NCBI GenBank assembly: GCA_030770425.1
Contig: JASJFT010000098.1
Coordinates: 62,001 to 126,000, forward strand
Direction: 5' to 3'
DNA: 64,000 bases
From: Darksidea phi
Taxonomy: Eukaryota > Ascomycota > Dothideomycetes > Pleosporales > Lentitheciaceae
How positions within the stretch are numbered: position 1 is the stretch's first letter; each line of letters starts with the position of its first letter. A program made the translations under genes and the position numbers. Below the pieces are notes generated by a model that was not told where the DNA came from, ran no database searches, and worked only from the letters and a program-made list of their open reading frames with translations. This document shows positions 11,851 to 23,158 of the stretch, one piece after another.

Positions 11851-14703
11851 ATGGCCGGAGTCCTGGATAGCGTTCGTGATTGTGCGCAGAATCATCCCGT
11901 GTCTGTCGCTGCCGGTTTGATAATCGCATTGCCTGGCACATATTTCTACATCACGGGAAAGTCGATCACGTGCGCTATTGGTCTCGGGTGCGCCGACACA
12001 ACCGCACCTTTGTCCTCTCCCGGCGCAGGCATGACGACAGGGCTGTCTGTTTACGGGAGTCAGAGCCCACTGGACGTACAACTCAACTTTCCGACTTCCC
12101 GGTGGACTGATAAACCGGCTTCGACGTTTATGTTCCAGGTATTCCAAGGCACAGCCGAGAAGGTCACCTTACTTCTCACCTCTGCAGGAGAGCGTCTAGG
12201 GATCGACGTGCGGCGCGTTCTAGAGGATCGGTGGGCGCCACATTTCCCCATCAAACGACTAGTCTCCGTTGCGATTACGGCGGCGCTCCCCGGCGCCTTT
12301 CTCGTCTTCATTCGCGACCATCCGAATTCCTGGGCGGCCAGGCACCAAACTAAAATAGCAAACGCGCTACATGTATTCGCGCTTGTCACAGTTGCGAATC
12401 AGAGGCTAAGTGTACAGGACCTGCTAGTTGTGATCTTAGTCATAGTCTCGTTTGAAGTGTTGCAGCGAACTTTAAATCGAGCGCCGGTGGACGGGCCTTT
12501 AGCAGTTGAAACGCCGCTGTCTCAGACTCGCGCCATTGTTGCCAAGTTGGATACGAGGGCATCTCCAAAACGCCGTAGGAGACTAGATAAAGACACGAAT
12601 GGGGAGGATGATTCTTCAGTCACTACGCTCGGTTCGAAGGACGAGATCATGCGACTATACGAGGCGTTGACTGCCGCCAAATCGTCCGAGAAGGCCAAGG
12701 AGTATGAATTGAAGCGCGCACAGAAAGAGTTGAAGAGTGCGAGAGACACACTCAACGAGACCTTTGCGGAGTACTCCAGTTTGAGGGATGAATTGAAGAC
12801 GATGAAGCAGACTTTGGGACGCGATCACCAGGCCGTCATCTACAGGAAGGACATCGAGCTGTTTGCACTTCGAAAGGGAAATGAGCAGAAAGAAAGCTGC
12901 ATCAAGGAGCACGAGGCCAAGCTAGAAGACATGTACCGGCAACAAAAGACGACCTTTGAGCTAAAGGATGCCCAGATCCGGAACCTCAAGAACCGCCTCG
13001 CCTTCCTCGAACAACAACAAAGTCCCGGGCCCGACAGTGACTTCAAGCTTGACAGTGCAGTTGGCATTGATACCCAGGATGCTGTACAAGTCAGGTTGCT
13101 CCGTGTGAAGGGCAGAAACTCATCAGAGATTGAAGCAGCGATCGAACAGAAAGAGACGGAGATAGCGACGCTGAAGATTGATCTTGCCCAAGCGCTGAGT
13201 GCTTGTGAAGCCTTAGAAAAAACGCAAGATGAGCTCCGTCGAGCACGGGACTCGGTTGTCGAAGTACAGAATATGCTCAACGAGGAACGCCAACGGCATG
13301 TCCAGACGCAGAACAAATTGCAAGAAGCTGCCAATCGTTTGGAAGAAGATTCTAAGAGTCGGAGCATGAAAGGCTTGCTCAGGGCCCTCCCAACAATTGA
13401 AGAAGACAAACATGAACTAGAGGCTATGTTCAACGCCGCGCAGGAGGATAACTTGAGGCTGTACACTGAAGTTGAGGCGTTGGAGAAACGGGTTCGCGAG
13501 GCGAATGCGAGGGCATTCATCAGCGAGCGGGAAGCGGAAGCGCTGACAGAGCAACTGAGGCTCGAGAAGGCGATTAACGAGGAGATGGAAACCGCAAGGC
13601 CTAATCTTGTGCATCGGGTACACTTCCAGAGGATGGAGGGGCAGCTAAAGGAGAGTCTGGACCAACTTGCGGAGAAAGAGGACGAGATTGCGGCGTTGAA
13701 GAAGAGTGTTGGTGAGAAAGATGGAAGATTCGTGCAGCTAGAGAAGGAAAAGGACACTGCAGCCGCCTTACAGGCCAAGCTCCAGGAAGAAAACGAGCAG
13801 CTCAAGAGATCCGTTGCGGATCTGGAAGCAACGAAACAACAGCTCATGCTCGACCACGAACGCCTCGCCCAACACCGCGCCCGTCAACGAAACTCATCCG
13901 CGGAACACACTTCGGCACGCTCCAGCGCTACGCTCTTTACAGATGCGCAAACTCAAGCCATCACATCCGAAGAACCGCTACCCGCTCGACCAGTTTCTAT
14001 TGCTCCTACTCCTACTCCTACTCATACTGCCAGCACCAGCATTCAGGGTACGCCTGAGCGCCATTTGGGAAATGATACACAGAGGCTTAGTATGATCACT
14101 AAGGAAGTGCCACCGCCAGAGCTGAGGGGTGTGAGGAGGAAGAGTTTGACGTTGAAAGGATTGATGAAGAAGTTCGCCCGGAAGGATGAAGTGGAAGATA
14201 AGACTGCCAAGGATGACAAGACCGCCGAGGAAGAGAAAACTGACAAAGAAAGGCCAAAGACAGCACTCATGCCCAAGGATAAAAATGTCCTCATGCAGCC
14301 AAAAGCTGCTCCTACTCCTTCCCCAGCTCCGATTCCTGCGCTGCCAGTGGGCAAGATAGACATGAATGCGAATGAAAGTGCGGCTACGAAGGAGTTAAAG
14401 CAGGTCATGAGAAAAGACGCTGAGAACATGGACACGCCAGCATCGAGGCCGAAGGTTACGAGGACAACGACGCCGAGATACTATGCCACGCACCCGGATG
14501 GGAGACCGATGACTGCAGCGCTAACAACTAGAGAGCCAAAGTCCAAGGAAGGGAAGGAAAAGACAAAAGAGGAAGCAATGAGGCCCATGATTGCTGTGCC
14601 ACCTACAACCGCATCTAGATCCACAACTAATGTGGCTGAGTCTAAGGAGGAAGCGGACATGGGGAAGGCGAGGCCGAAGAGTAGGGGTTGGGCTGCTTCG
14701 TAA
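11851..14703 (+). CDS. Membrane-anchored coiled-coil protein, hypothetical
   Basis: Single exon of 950 residues starting MAGVLDSVRDCAQ. Three hydrophobic segments (about residues 17-37, 130-153 and 184-203) form an N-terminal membrane region. From about residue 265 to 680 the sequence is charged and heptad-like with few prolines, a long coiled coil. The remaining 270 residues are Pro/Thr/Lys-rich and probably disordered, with KSLTLKGLMKKFARKDE as a basic amphipathic patch. This layout fits a tether or scaffold reaching from a membrane into the cytosol, but no named family was recognised, so the function stays open. Large antisense frames over the coiled coil are by-products of its codon pattern. 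Confidence 0.8.
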   Translation: MAGVLDSVRDCAQNHPVSVAAGLIIALPGTYFYITGKSITCAIGLGCADTTAPLSSPGAGMTTGLSVYGSQSPLDVQLNFPTSRWTDKPASTFMFQVFQGTAEKVTLLLTSAGERLGIDVRRVLEDRWAPHFPIKRLVSVAITAALPGAFLVFIRDHPNSWAARHQTKIANALHVFALVTVANQRLSVQDLLVVILVIVSFEVLQRTLNRAPVDGPLAVETPLSQTRAIVAKLDTRASPKRRRRLDKDTNGEDDSSVTTLGSKDEIMRLYEALTAAKSSEKAKEYELKRAQKELKSARDTLNETFAEYSSLRDELKTMKQTLGRDHQAVIYRKDIELFALRKGNEQKESCIKEHEAKLEDMYRQQKTTFELKDAQIRNLKNRLAFLEQQQSPGPDSDFKLDSAVGIDTQDAVQVRLLRVKGRNSSEIEAAIEQKETEIATLKIDLAQALSACEALEKTQDELRRARDSVVEVQNMLNEERQRHVQTQNKLQEAANRLEEDSKSRSMKGLLRALPTIEEDKHELEAMFNAAQEDNLRLYTEVEALEKRVREANARAFISEREAEALTEQLRLEKAINEEMETARPNLVHRVHFQRMEGQLKESLDQLAEKEDEIAALKKSVGEKDGRFVQLEKEKDTAAALQAKLQEENEQLKRSVADLEATKQQLMLDHERLAQHRARQRNSSAEHTSARSSATLFTDAQTQAITSEEPLPARPVSIAPTPTPTHTASTSIQGTPERHLGNDTQRLSMITKEVPPPELRGVRRKSLTLKGLMKKFARKDEVEDKTAKDDKTAEEEKTDKERPKTALMPKDKNVLMQPKAAPTPSPAPIPALPVGKIDMNANESAATKELKQVMRKDAENMDTPASRPKVTRTTTPRYYATHPDGRPMTAALTTREPKSKEGKEKTKEEAMRPMIAVPPTTASRSTTNVAESKEEADMGKARPKSRGWAAS

Positions 14704-16139
14704 GTTTTCTTGGTTCTATGCCAAAAGATTACAGGTTAACATGATGCAGACGGAAACTTGTCAGACGGTCAATCGCATAGAGAAGTCGGTAGACATAGAC
14801 TGTGGGGTGTGCTTTTCTTGCATATGATTTTAGTATGGGTTTTCTGGGGGATTTTTGGGTACGATATCATGGATGGAATGAGGCGGATGCAAGGCGTCTT
14901 GGTATGATATAGACATCAGGCGGGAGGCATAGTATTTACTCTGGGGCATACTCGATTCTTGCGATCGATTCTATTACCGGTCTAGCGATCGCGTCAACTG
15001 CTTCTGTAGTGAGAGTATTATTTTCGTGTGTGCGGCTCAAGAGCCTGCTCGTGAACCGTGGATGACTTTGGCGGCTACCAAGCTTGACAATGACTCTTCT
15101 CAACAACCATACTTGGAGTATGGGCATAAAAGGAGCCTGCCTGTGCGAATAGTTCGTTCATTTCCACTACTTATCAATCGAATCGAATCGAATCCTCTCA
15201 GTGATAAGTCTTCGTTGTTCAACGTACTGATTCCTCCATTTCTTTCGAGAGCTATTCAACCTCCTAACTATTACCGGTCTATCTGGCTCCTCGTTCTTTC
15301 AAAATTATATCACCGGTTTCTGCACAAATCTATGATGTGAGGGATGTCTCAAACCCTCCTTGTATGGTTTACCCTGTCCTCTTGTATACTCTTGGCTCTG
15401 TTTATGGTAGAGCGGTAGACGGGGTTTTAGGTTCTTCATATATAGTGCGTGCATCGAGTGTCTATACAAGCTGAAGCGAAAGCGCTGGTGCACCTATTTT
15501 AGATCCCGTCAAGTGGACAATTCTGCTGTACCAAGCCGAGATACTAGAGATACGAGGGGAGAATCGAGTTCAAAGAGAACGCGACATTCTTAATTGTAGA
15601 GATCGCCAGAATAACGCTAATGGCGTATGGGTATGTGACAATGGTTTCAAAGGTTGGGTTGATAGAGGTTTCATGTGGACTGCCTATTAAGAGGCGAGGC
15701 AACGTCTGTTACCATTCTAGTAACGCTTGCTCTCTTCTCCGAAGAGCAGACGAGAGCGAACGCTCAGTTATATTCCTTTCGTTTTAAAACTTTCTACACC
15801 GTCTCTAGCACCTATTTCAAACGGCACCTCTGCTCACCTTTCCCTTCTAAACTTCCCCCTCCTCTTCACTTCTGTAGTGAATACACGTCCACTTAATCAC
15901 ATGCTTCCTCCCGGTAACTCCAACAACATGACACTCCCCCACTTCACCCACGGTTTTTGCACACTCTCCCCCGCACGCACTCTTTTATAAATCTGCGTGC
16001 CCCCCACCTCTATTTCTCTTTACCTTTGCTGTGCTTTTACTCAAAACCAAAGACAGCAGAACCCTAACAGCACGACAGGATACCAATTTTGCCGGCCGCG
16101 TTTGCTATACAGCATACGGAAGCGGAGAAGCGAGGAGCG
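14704..16139. other. Intergenic, nothing recognised
   Basis: Spacer between two plus-strand genes. The last 400 bp (about 15730-16080) is pyrimidine-rich, as is common in fungal promoters and 5' leaders. A short tcgaa triplet repeat lies near 15177. No ORF here is convincing. Confidence 0.5.
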
Positions 16140-17734
16140 ATGTCGAGTTTACAGGGGAAGATTGAGGGAGACGGGGTGGGCAGGGGGGGTTTGGTTGGGG
16201 AGGGGCCTTGTAGGTTCTCTCACACTGCTGTTGTGCAACGCTCGCTAATGGTTGGATAGCTACGTCGCCGCCTGAGTCGACGGTATATGTTGACGCTCAA
16301 TCGAATTTTGCGGAGGCTCCGGTAGTGGGGGCTGCGAAGGCTGGTCAAGAAGGTGGTGCGAGTGCAGGGCAAGAGGTGGGCGGAGTTGCTGGAGAGAAGA
16401 GAGCTAGATCAGGCTCAGTGTCTTCGATGGAGAGGTTTTCTGACGTCCATTCCAACGCTGATGACCCTTCAGAAGGTACACATACGATCCCAGCGCCGAA
16501 GCTTCCATCAACCACAACGAAGGAAAGCTTCCCGAGTAGTCCGAAAGAGCCCTTCTCGCCAAAGTTAAAGGGTTTCCATGCGAACGCTTTCATGAAACAG
16601 AGTTGGCAGAGCGACCCGTCCCTCACCTCCAACGCTGACTCCGTATCAACGACCAAGTCGTCGAAGAAGAAGCCCGCACCTCTGACCATCGAAATCCCCG
16701 TAGCCTCCACAGACGGTCCGCACTCACCTGTGTTCAAGGAGTACCGCCCCGGCGATGAGCCTGATCCGACGCTCTCACCCGTCTCGCCTAGCAGGCCCTT
16801 CACAAACTGGCTTTCGGAGAGTCATCTTCAGAATCCAGAGAATTGGTCGCCCACACACGATGAAAAGCTAGGTCTGTTTGGCGAGGGTGGGCGCTACTAC
16901 AACGGCGCCGCCCAAAAACGCTCAAAAGAAGTGGTGACGAAGCCGAAGCAGAAAGGTGCAGGCGCAACCCAGCCCACGACTACGAAGACATACCGCAAGC
17001 TCAGCGAAACAATCGGCGAGAGCTCGGCACCTTCTCCCGCTCTGATATCACGTGTACCAGACATGGTTGCCTGTATCGCCGAGGCCCTGAAGTCTCAACC
17101 CATCGCACGACCAAAGCCCGATCCAGGCCCATGCCTCTCCGAGCATACTATGCGGTATACTTCGCAGCGGGATAGGCGCAATGGTCCACACCTCACGACC
17201 ACAGATGGCGACCTCATCGACGCGGAGACGGGTGAGTACCTCCTTCTCGACAACCCGTCTGACAAGAACATGCGCAACCGCGACCGCAGCACCGTTCTTC
17301 CCTGCGGCCCTCCAATCCCGCTTCCTGAAGCCAAAAACGGCGCTACGGCGTTCGATGCGCCCCGTAAACCTAAACCCCTCGGGCGTGTGCTCTATAATTT
17401 CGTCACGGGGAGTCACCGGCCTCCGTTTGACGACGATGGGTTGGACCCTTCCTATGCTAGTAACGACGAGCACGCCACGATACGACTTGGGGATGGGCCG
17501 ATAACCGATGAGGGGTTGAGAGTTGTGCTGCGGTTGAGTGAGGCGTGGAAGATGGATGTGCGGTCGAGGAGGCGAGTGCTACTGGCTATAAAGGACCGGT
17601 GGGAGAGGGAGTTGGAAAGGGAGTTTGGGGCTGCGTGGTTTGAGCGCGGTGTGAGGGATAGAGAGGGCGAGTTTTTGAAGAGGGTGTTTGCATGGGGAAA
17701 GAGAATGGCTGGGAGTTCGGCGTACGTCGTTTAG
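16140..17734 (+). CDS. Hypothetical protein, disordered N-terminus, two exons
   Basis: Exon 1 is 16140-16209 (MSSLQGKIEGDGVGRGG...) and exon 2 is 16260-17734. The 50 bp intron has a GTAGGT donor, a GCTAAT branch-like site and a TAG acceptor, and splicing keeps frame (codon TCT across the junction). The second exon is open far upstream of any ATG, which supports this short first exon. The product is 514 residues. The first ~200 residues are Ser/Pro/Thr/Lys-rich and probably disordered. The C-terminal ~90 residues are charged and probably helical (RRRVLLAIKDRWERELEREF, then AWFERGV). No domain was recognised. Confidence is higher for the second exon than for the exact start. Confidence 0.7.
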
Positions 17735-18145
17735 GCGATGGGCGAGGTATGGGAGCGGATTGAGGTGGTGAAGAGTGCAGAAATGGTATTAAGGTATTAA
17801 AGGGATTACAGTGACATGGTCTGGCGGATATCACTGTCTCGGGATATCTATCGTAGCGCTGTTTCTGTAGCTATTGGTGCACCAGGGCTGGTATAGGCAG
17901 TGTGCATACGGCCGATTTAGCAATGCATCGTTCAGCGGTAAACCTCGCGCAACGTCCATGCTGTGATGACCTTGTATGGTCAGGAGATGTTTTCGGCACC
18001 GCAACTACCCTGTCGTCTCATTCGGTGTCTCCGCCAATGATACAGAGCTGGCGACTGCAACCAGTGAATCGATCCCTCAGCCTCCACTCATTGCACGGCC
18101 ATGGGCTCCACGCCAGCGTCGACACCCAGCTCAGCCCTCCACTCT

Positions 18146-18700
18146 TCAAGGAAACGTCCGACTCCATGTATAATTCAACTTTCCCACCTCCCTCCCACCC
18201 TTCTTCTCCCACTTCACCGCATCCGAAAGCGCCTCCTCCATAAACCACTCGAGCGCAAACATCTGCGCACACCCCACGCGCTGTAACTCCTTAATCGCGG
18301 CCTGCACCCACGTGACAACATCCACAATACGACTGCCCGGATCACTAGGCAGCTCAACCTGCTTGAGCAAATTCGCCACATCCTCCATGGCCATGCCCTC
18401 GACCACCTTCCCCACCATAAACCTCATCAGCATGCGCGCCGGCGGCGCATCGTGCTCGGCAATGAGCAGCCGCCACCCAAACGGATTACACACGGAGGAA
18501 TTCGCTACGCTGTCTTCGAGATCGAACGACGTGCCCGCGCCGTCGCTGTTTTTGGGCTCGATCCAGATGCCCCAGTGGTAGCGTTGCGGGGTGGGTTTTC
18601 GCGTGCGCGAACGCTCTGATGACGTGGTAGAGAGGGTTGAGGCGAGGGAGGTGGTTTCGGGGCGTGTGTAGACGGCTACAAAGACCCGGTCTTTGTTCAT
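18146..18700 (-). CDS. DUF6914-like hypothetical protein
   Basis: Single exon of 184 residues, starting at the ATG at 18700 (MNKDRVFVAVYTRPE); the frame is open slightly further upstream but without an ATG. The start RVFVAVYTR, the RYHWGIWIEPK segment, the central LLIAEH strand, and the late helical part with WVQAAIKELQRVG resemble, as I remember it, the pattern of fungal proteins grouped as DUF6914. Their role is unknown. There is no signal peptide or membrane span, so it is probably cytosolic. The gene converges on the plus-strand gene ending at 17734. The family assignment comes from pattern memory and should be checked by profile search. Confidence 0.65.
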   Translation of the reverse strand: MNKDRVFVAVYTRPETTSLASTLSTTSSERSRTRKPTPQRYHWGIWIEPKNSDGAGTSFDLEDSVANSSVCNPFGWRLLIAEHDAPPARMLMRFMVGKVVEGMAMEDVANLLKQVELPSDPGSRIVDVVTWVQAAIKELQRVGCAQMFALEWFMEEALSDAVKWEKKGGREVGKLNYTWSRTFP

Positions 18701-20123
18701 ATTTGAGGTGGTGAGTTTTGCGTACGCCACGGTGGGCGGTTTGGGGATGGTTGTCCGTCTAGAGGATGGGGGCTGAGTGACGCAATGTATATCGTTTCGG
18801 ACAGCTTTATATAGTAGTTATATGTCGCAAGTAGAGAGACGAGAAGAGCAGAGGCAGAATCAAAAAGCACCTCGCGATAAGGCCACAAAGGCATTGCATA
18901 CTACTACATGCTCGTCGCCTCCCTCTTACTCGCCCTATTGCGTCCATAAGATACACGACTCACGCGCGCAGCCGACTTTTTCGTCTACCGACACCGCTCG
19001 CCCAGGGTGTGTTGACGAGCGTCCATCGGGTTCTTGTCTCCGAAGCTTGTTCCTGCCTGTTAGGGCTGCGCTAGCGTGCCATGCCCCTTAATTTTCCGCC
19101 GTTCCCACGTGGTATAGCTGCATGCTAGATCGTCTCCGCTGGTGTGGTTCCGGGCAGCTTTCCCAAGCATTGTTCTGTAGATAGCATGGTGCTTGAAGGG
19201 TGGTGGGTGTGGGACTAGAAGTTAAGGGGCGGAAAGAAGACGGAAAGTATCGCGAAAAGCTGAGTGGGACGATGTAGTGGAGCTGCAGACGCAGAGGCGA
19301 CTTTCGACGCCGATATCAACTACCGGTAGTGTGTGAAGAATCTAGACATGGTCCACGGACCCAGAACTCAGGAATCGCGTGGCTAAAGTTATCACATCGA
19401 AAAGGGGATTGATGCCATGTCTTCGCTATCTATAGGGCTGGACCCTCTTGCTCTTCAATGCATGTGGATGTGGATCCACATATGCAAGGGTGGAGATAAA
19501 TCACGTGCCCATCTGAGCTCGAAAGGGGAAGAATTGTGGGCCGGTCTTCGGAAACCACCACATCCCGCATCCGACAACCCTCCGCTCTCAATCGCTCTGG
19601 ACAGTGGATTTTTTACTCCTAACACGTCCTTTACCATTGGCATGCAAACATTTGACTGTACGCCGTACAACGACAGGCAGAAATGGCCGGCACCCGGACC
19701 TGGAAATGGAGCCGCCAACCGTTTTCAACCTCCTCCACGCCAATGCCGCCATTCCACTCCATATCGCCACATCTGTTCTCATCCCGTTGACTTCTTTTCG
19801 ATTACGGCCACTCCACCCTCAACATCGCAAAGAACGCGCATCTTACGCCCGTAATTGCGACTCCAGATCTCTTATGCGCTGCACTGGGGTCCCTGTCCGC
19901 TTCATCGATGCTATCCATCGTCGCGTCATCTGATTGGTGGACACGGCGTTTCGGGCCCTCCCACAGCGCCCGTGCAACGATACTAAGCCGGCGAAGGATG
20001 ACCTAATATGAAGTTTGTCCGTTGTGTCGATATAGGCTCAGCAGCGTCCGCATCTGACGGATAGAGGCTGCTCCTCTCCTCATCAGTCGCATCTTGTCGC
20101 TGTTCTTGGGATACTCCCTCGCG
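18701..20123. other. Intergenic, nothing recognised
   Basis: Region between two divergently oriented genes, serving both promoters. Short ORFs are present but lack family resemblance or splice support. Confidence 0.5.
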
Positions 20124-21441
20124 ATGGGGATGCCATTGCTTTTGCGAATATGCCTCGTCTTTTCGCTAGGAAACATGGTCTTAGCTCAAATGTCAGGTAA
20201 GCTTTTTCCACCTCGTATTCCTACCCCCTTTCGTCTTATTTGCTATGCCGTGCGTCAGCTTGTGCGCCTCTTCGTATCGCGCATGTCGAATAACCACTTT
20301 CGCAGACTTCGGTAATGCAACGACAACGGCTGCCACGAAGGAGGGGCAAGGCCCACGCACACGTGAGAGCAGCATGGGAAAAGTACAGGTTGCAAACACT
20401 GAGACCGGCTTCGAGACTGTCGTCACCTCAGCCCCAGTGCCAAAAACCTCGGTGACTGAGGGTGAAGACGTTGGCAGTGCTATCTGGACCATGATCTCGG
20501 ACAAACCGGCGTCTGCTACAGTCGAGCCAGAAGACCTTTCCTCAATACACGGCATACAAAGTGTGCATGTCGAGGCTACGGAGGAGGGCTTTGAATCACC
20601 ACTCGTGCAGACGCCGGCGCCGGGGTCAACCGTACCACGAATGCCCAACATCTGGACTCCAACGTTAGTGACGAACAATGGACAGACATTCACGCCGCTG
20701 CCTACCATGGAAGTCAATATCGGCGGTCAAACGCTTACACCAGGTGGAGAAACGGCGACTATTGGGGAGGACGATAGGGCGACCAAGGTTCACCTTGATC
20801 CCAGCGGAGCTCCTGTCGTCGTAGTAGGAGATTCTACATCAACAGCACCAATCCCAACTGCACCATGGCAGGTATTCAACATCGGCGGTCTTACCGCAAC
20901 AGCGGAGGCGACGGCCTTCCAGTTCTTGGTCGCCTCCTCGACGCTTGCAGTCGGCCAGTCAGTCACCGTCGCTGGCACTATCATCGCCCTCACCACAAAT
21001 GCCGCAGGGGCTACTGTGCTCATCACAGGGGACTCCGCTATCACTCTCGCAGCACCCGTCGAGGCTATCGCCATCTCCCAAGGTCTCGACATCGCAACAA
21101 CTGTTGTCGATGGCATAACACAATACGTCATCGGTTCGCAGACGCTAGCTCCAGGCCATCCTGTGACCGTCGATGGCAACCCGATCAGTATCGCGACTGT
21201 TGGAAGCAAGACGGTATTGATAGTTGGCGATTCGACGACTACACTCAGCAGTACAAAAGCCACCGATTTTCCCATTACAAGTGACATCGCGGTGGCTACA
21301 CCAGGCTACTCTGCTGGGTCTGGAGGCGGAGCGGCGGCGACCACGACGAGCAAGAAGGATGGTGCTGGACAGTTGGAGAGGTGGACTATTGCGGCTTATT
21401 GTGTGTTTGCGTTCGTTATCGTGGTCTTGGGTCTAGGTTGA
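20124..21441 (+). CDS. Secreted GPI-anchored wall protein, repeat-containing
   Basis: Two exons, 20124-20196 and 20306-21441, separated by a 109 bp intron (GTAAGC donor, CGCAG acceptor); the junction codon is GAC. The product is 402 residues. Exon 1 encodes a signal peptide, MGMPLLLRICLVFSLGNMVLA, with likely cleavage before Q22. The mature part is Thr/Ser/Val-rich and contains three or more repeats of a unit seen in fungal wall proteins, for example YVIGSQTLAPGHPVTVDG closing with VLIVGDSTTTL. The C-terminus is a hydrophobic stretch (WTIAAYCVFAFVIVVLGLG) after small residues, as expected for GPI attachment. Without exon 1 the protein would lack a signal peptide, so the splice is well supported. 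Likely cell-wall or surface location; no enzyme activity is implied. Confidence 0.82.
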
Positions 21442-23158
21442 AGCGCAGGCGAACAGACTACGGCATCAAATGACCAAAAAGAGCAGGCGGACGGAATGTC
21501 ACCGTCTTCTAGATATGCGGATACCCCGTCCGCCATCGGGTGAGCTGCGACAGCAAAGCCGCAAACCGAGCCATTGCGTGCACTCACCACACCGACACAG
21601 GGGTTAACCCTCCGCTGCGGTTCACGTAGCTTGAAGAAGCCTCCGGGGGGCTTCTCGACGGCAGATAGAGGCACATAACGTAAGACCAGAAGAGAAAAGG
21701 AAGCCAGAAAGCAACGATTTATGAGCCCAATGCACAAACCTTATATATCCGTAATGTCTAGTCCCATCTACTTATATCCAAGACCTCTCTCATCTTTCGT
21801 ATTTATCTCATACATCGCTTGCCGATATACCCTCCTACTTGCCCATCTTCTCTCTCTTACTATGCGTCATGTGTTTATCGTGATGGCTTTCTTCCGCTTT
21901 CCGCTCACCGCTCAGGACGTCGGGACGCGCTAGCTGTATATAACTAAGGATTAGGCCCCAAGGTTCCTTCTTTTCTTCCGTCTCCCTTCCTTCTTGCTTC
22001 TTTCTACAGCTCTCGTGGGTTGTGGACGTGGTCCTGGCATTCGGTGATCGGCTTGGGTCGAGGGACGCGGGAGGACGTTCTAATGTAGAGAAGGTCGTTT
22101 CCTCTCAGGTTTTTGTGCTTGTTCTTTGCTAGAAGGTTCGATAGCCTATTCGTCGTTCCACGTTATACTAACTCCTCCTAGTAGTATTCAGTAACTGAAC
22201 TGGATCGTGGCTGGCACGAGTGCCGCGAACGCCATCGATCTGTGCTCCTGTTATTACCTAGCAAGAGGATGTGGGATGGCCGTACGTTGCGGTTCAGGTC
22301 GTCCAGAAGAGGTTCGCCTTGTTCGGTCTCCCTGTATAGCTGCTATATTGGCCCATGCTGGTCATCGTCCTTGGGATCACCCATCGTATGCGGCGACCGC
22401 CTAGGTTGGCCAAACTCCAGGTGTCGACGTACTTGGAGACTCCGGCGGCCAGTGCAATCATACGAACTTCCCGACCGTTACGGCCTTGCCATGGACTGGT
22501 CAATCCGCAGTTTGGATACACATGGCTTACATGGAGATCTCATGCGTTGGCCGCCAGCCTCCAGACAAGGTGGCCGGTCCAATACTTCTTGCTTGGGATC
22601 ATCAGAGGTTCGGCATGCCATAACATAGGTGTCAGCCTACCAAACCCTCAACTTCGGGCTACCTTAAGCACTCTCCGAGCACCCCACCCGTAAGATAGCC
22701 GTATTCTCTTGCCACCTTTTAGCTATTAACCTTGCTTTCCATATTCAGAGCCTTTGGTAGCCTTTCCGAACCGAAGCCCCGCCCGGTTCACTTTCACCAG
22801 CACCGCACACCGCGCTAACGCCCTCAACCACCTTCACTCTCCTTGGCTTAACCCAATACGGCCAATGAGAGCTCTCCATTGACCGTTGATATTGTTACAC
22901 AAACTCTGCTCGAGCACTCACGTGACGTCTACCCACAAATTTGCTCGCCTTTAAGCTTTAACTGCAGCCTCAGACCTTCGACTTTTCTCTTCAACGCTCT
23001 CAACCGCTCGCAACTTCGTCCTCGTCGACATATTGCATCCTCTTGCTTAACAGCCTCCTTTGCCTAACAGCCTTCTGGATATCTTCTCACTCGCCTCACG
23101 ACCATCTTGATACCTCATTACCCGCTTAACAGCCTCCAAACCACTCAATTCGACTGAA
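21442..23158. other. Intergenic, long leader of the coiled-coil gene
   Basis: No gene was recognised. The last 250 bp is pyrimidine-rich, with repeated aacagcc motifs (near 23048, 23067 and 23128), and probably holds the promoter and 5' leader of the gene starting at 23159. Confidence 0.5.

Noticed and set aside
12840..13847. 335-codon minus-strand frame
   Set aside because: It lies exactly opposite the coiled-coil part of the 950-residue protein and is Ser/Ala/Cys/Phe-rich, as expected for the reverse of Glu/Lys/Leu codons.
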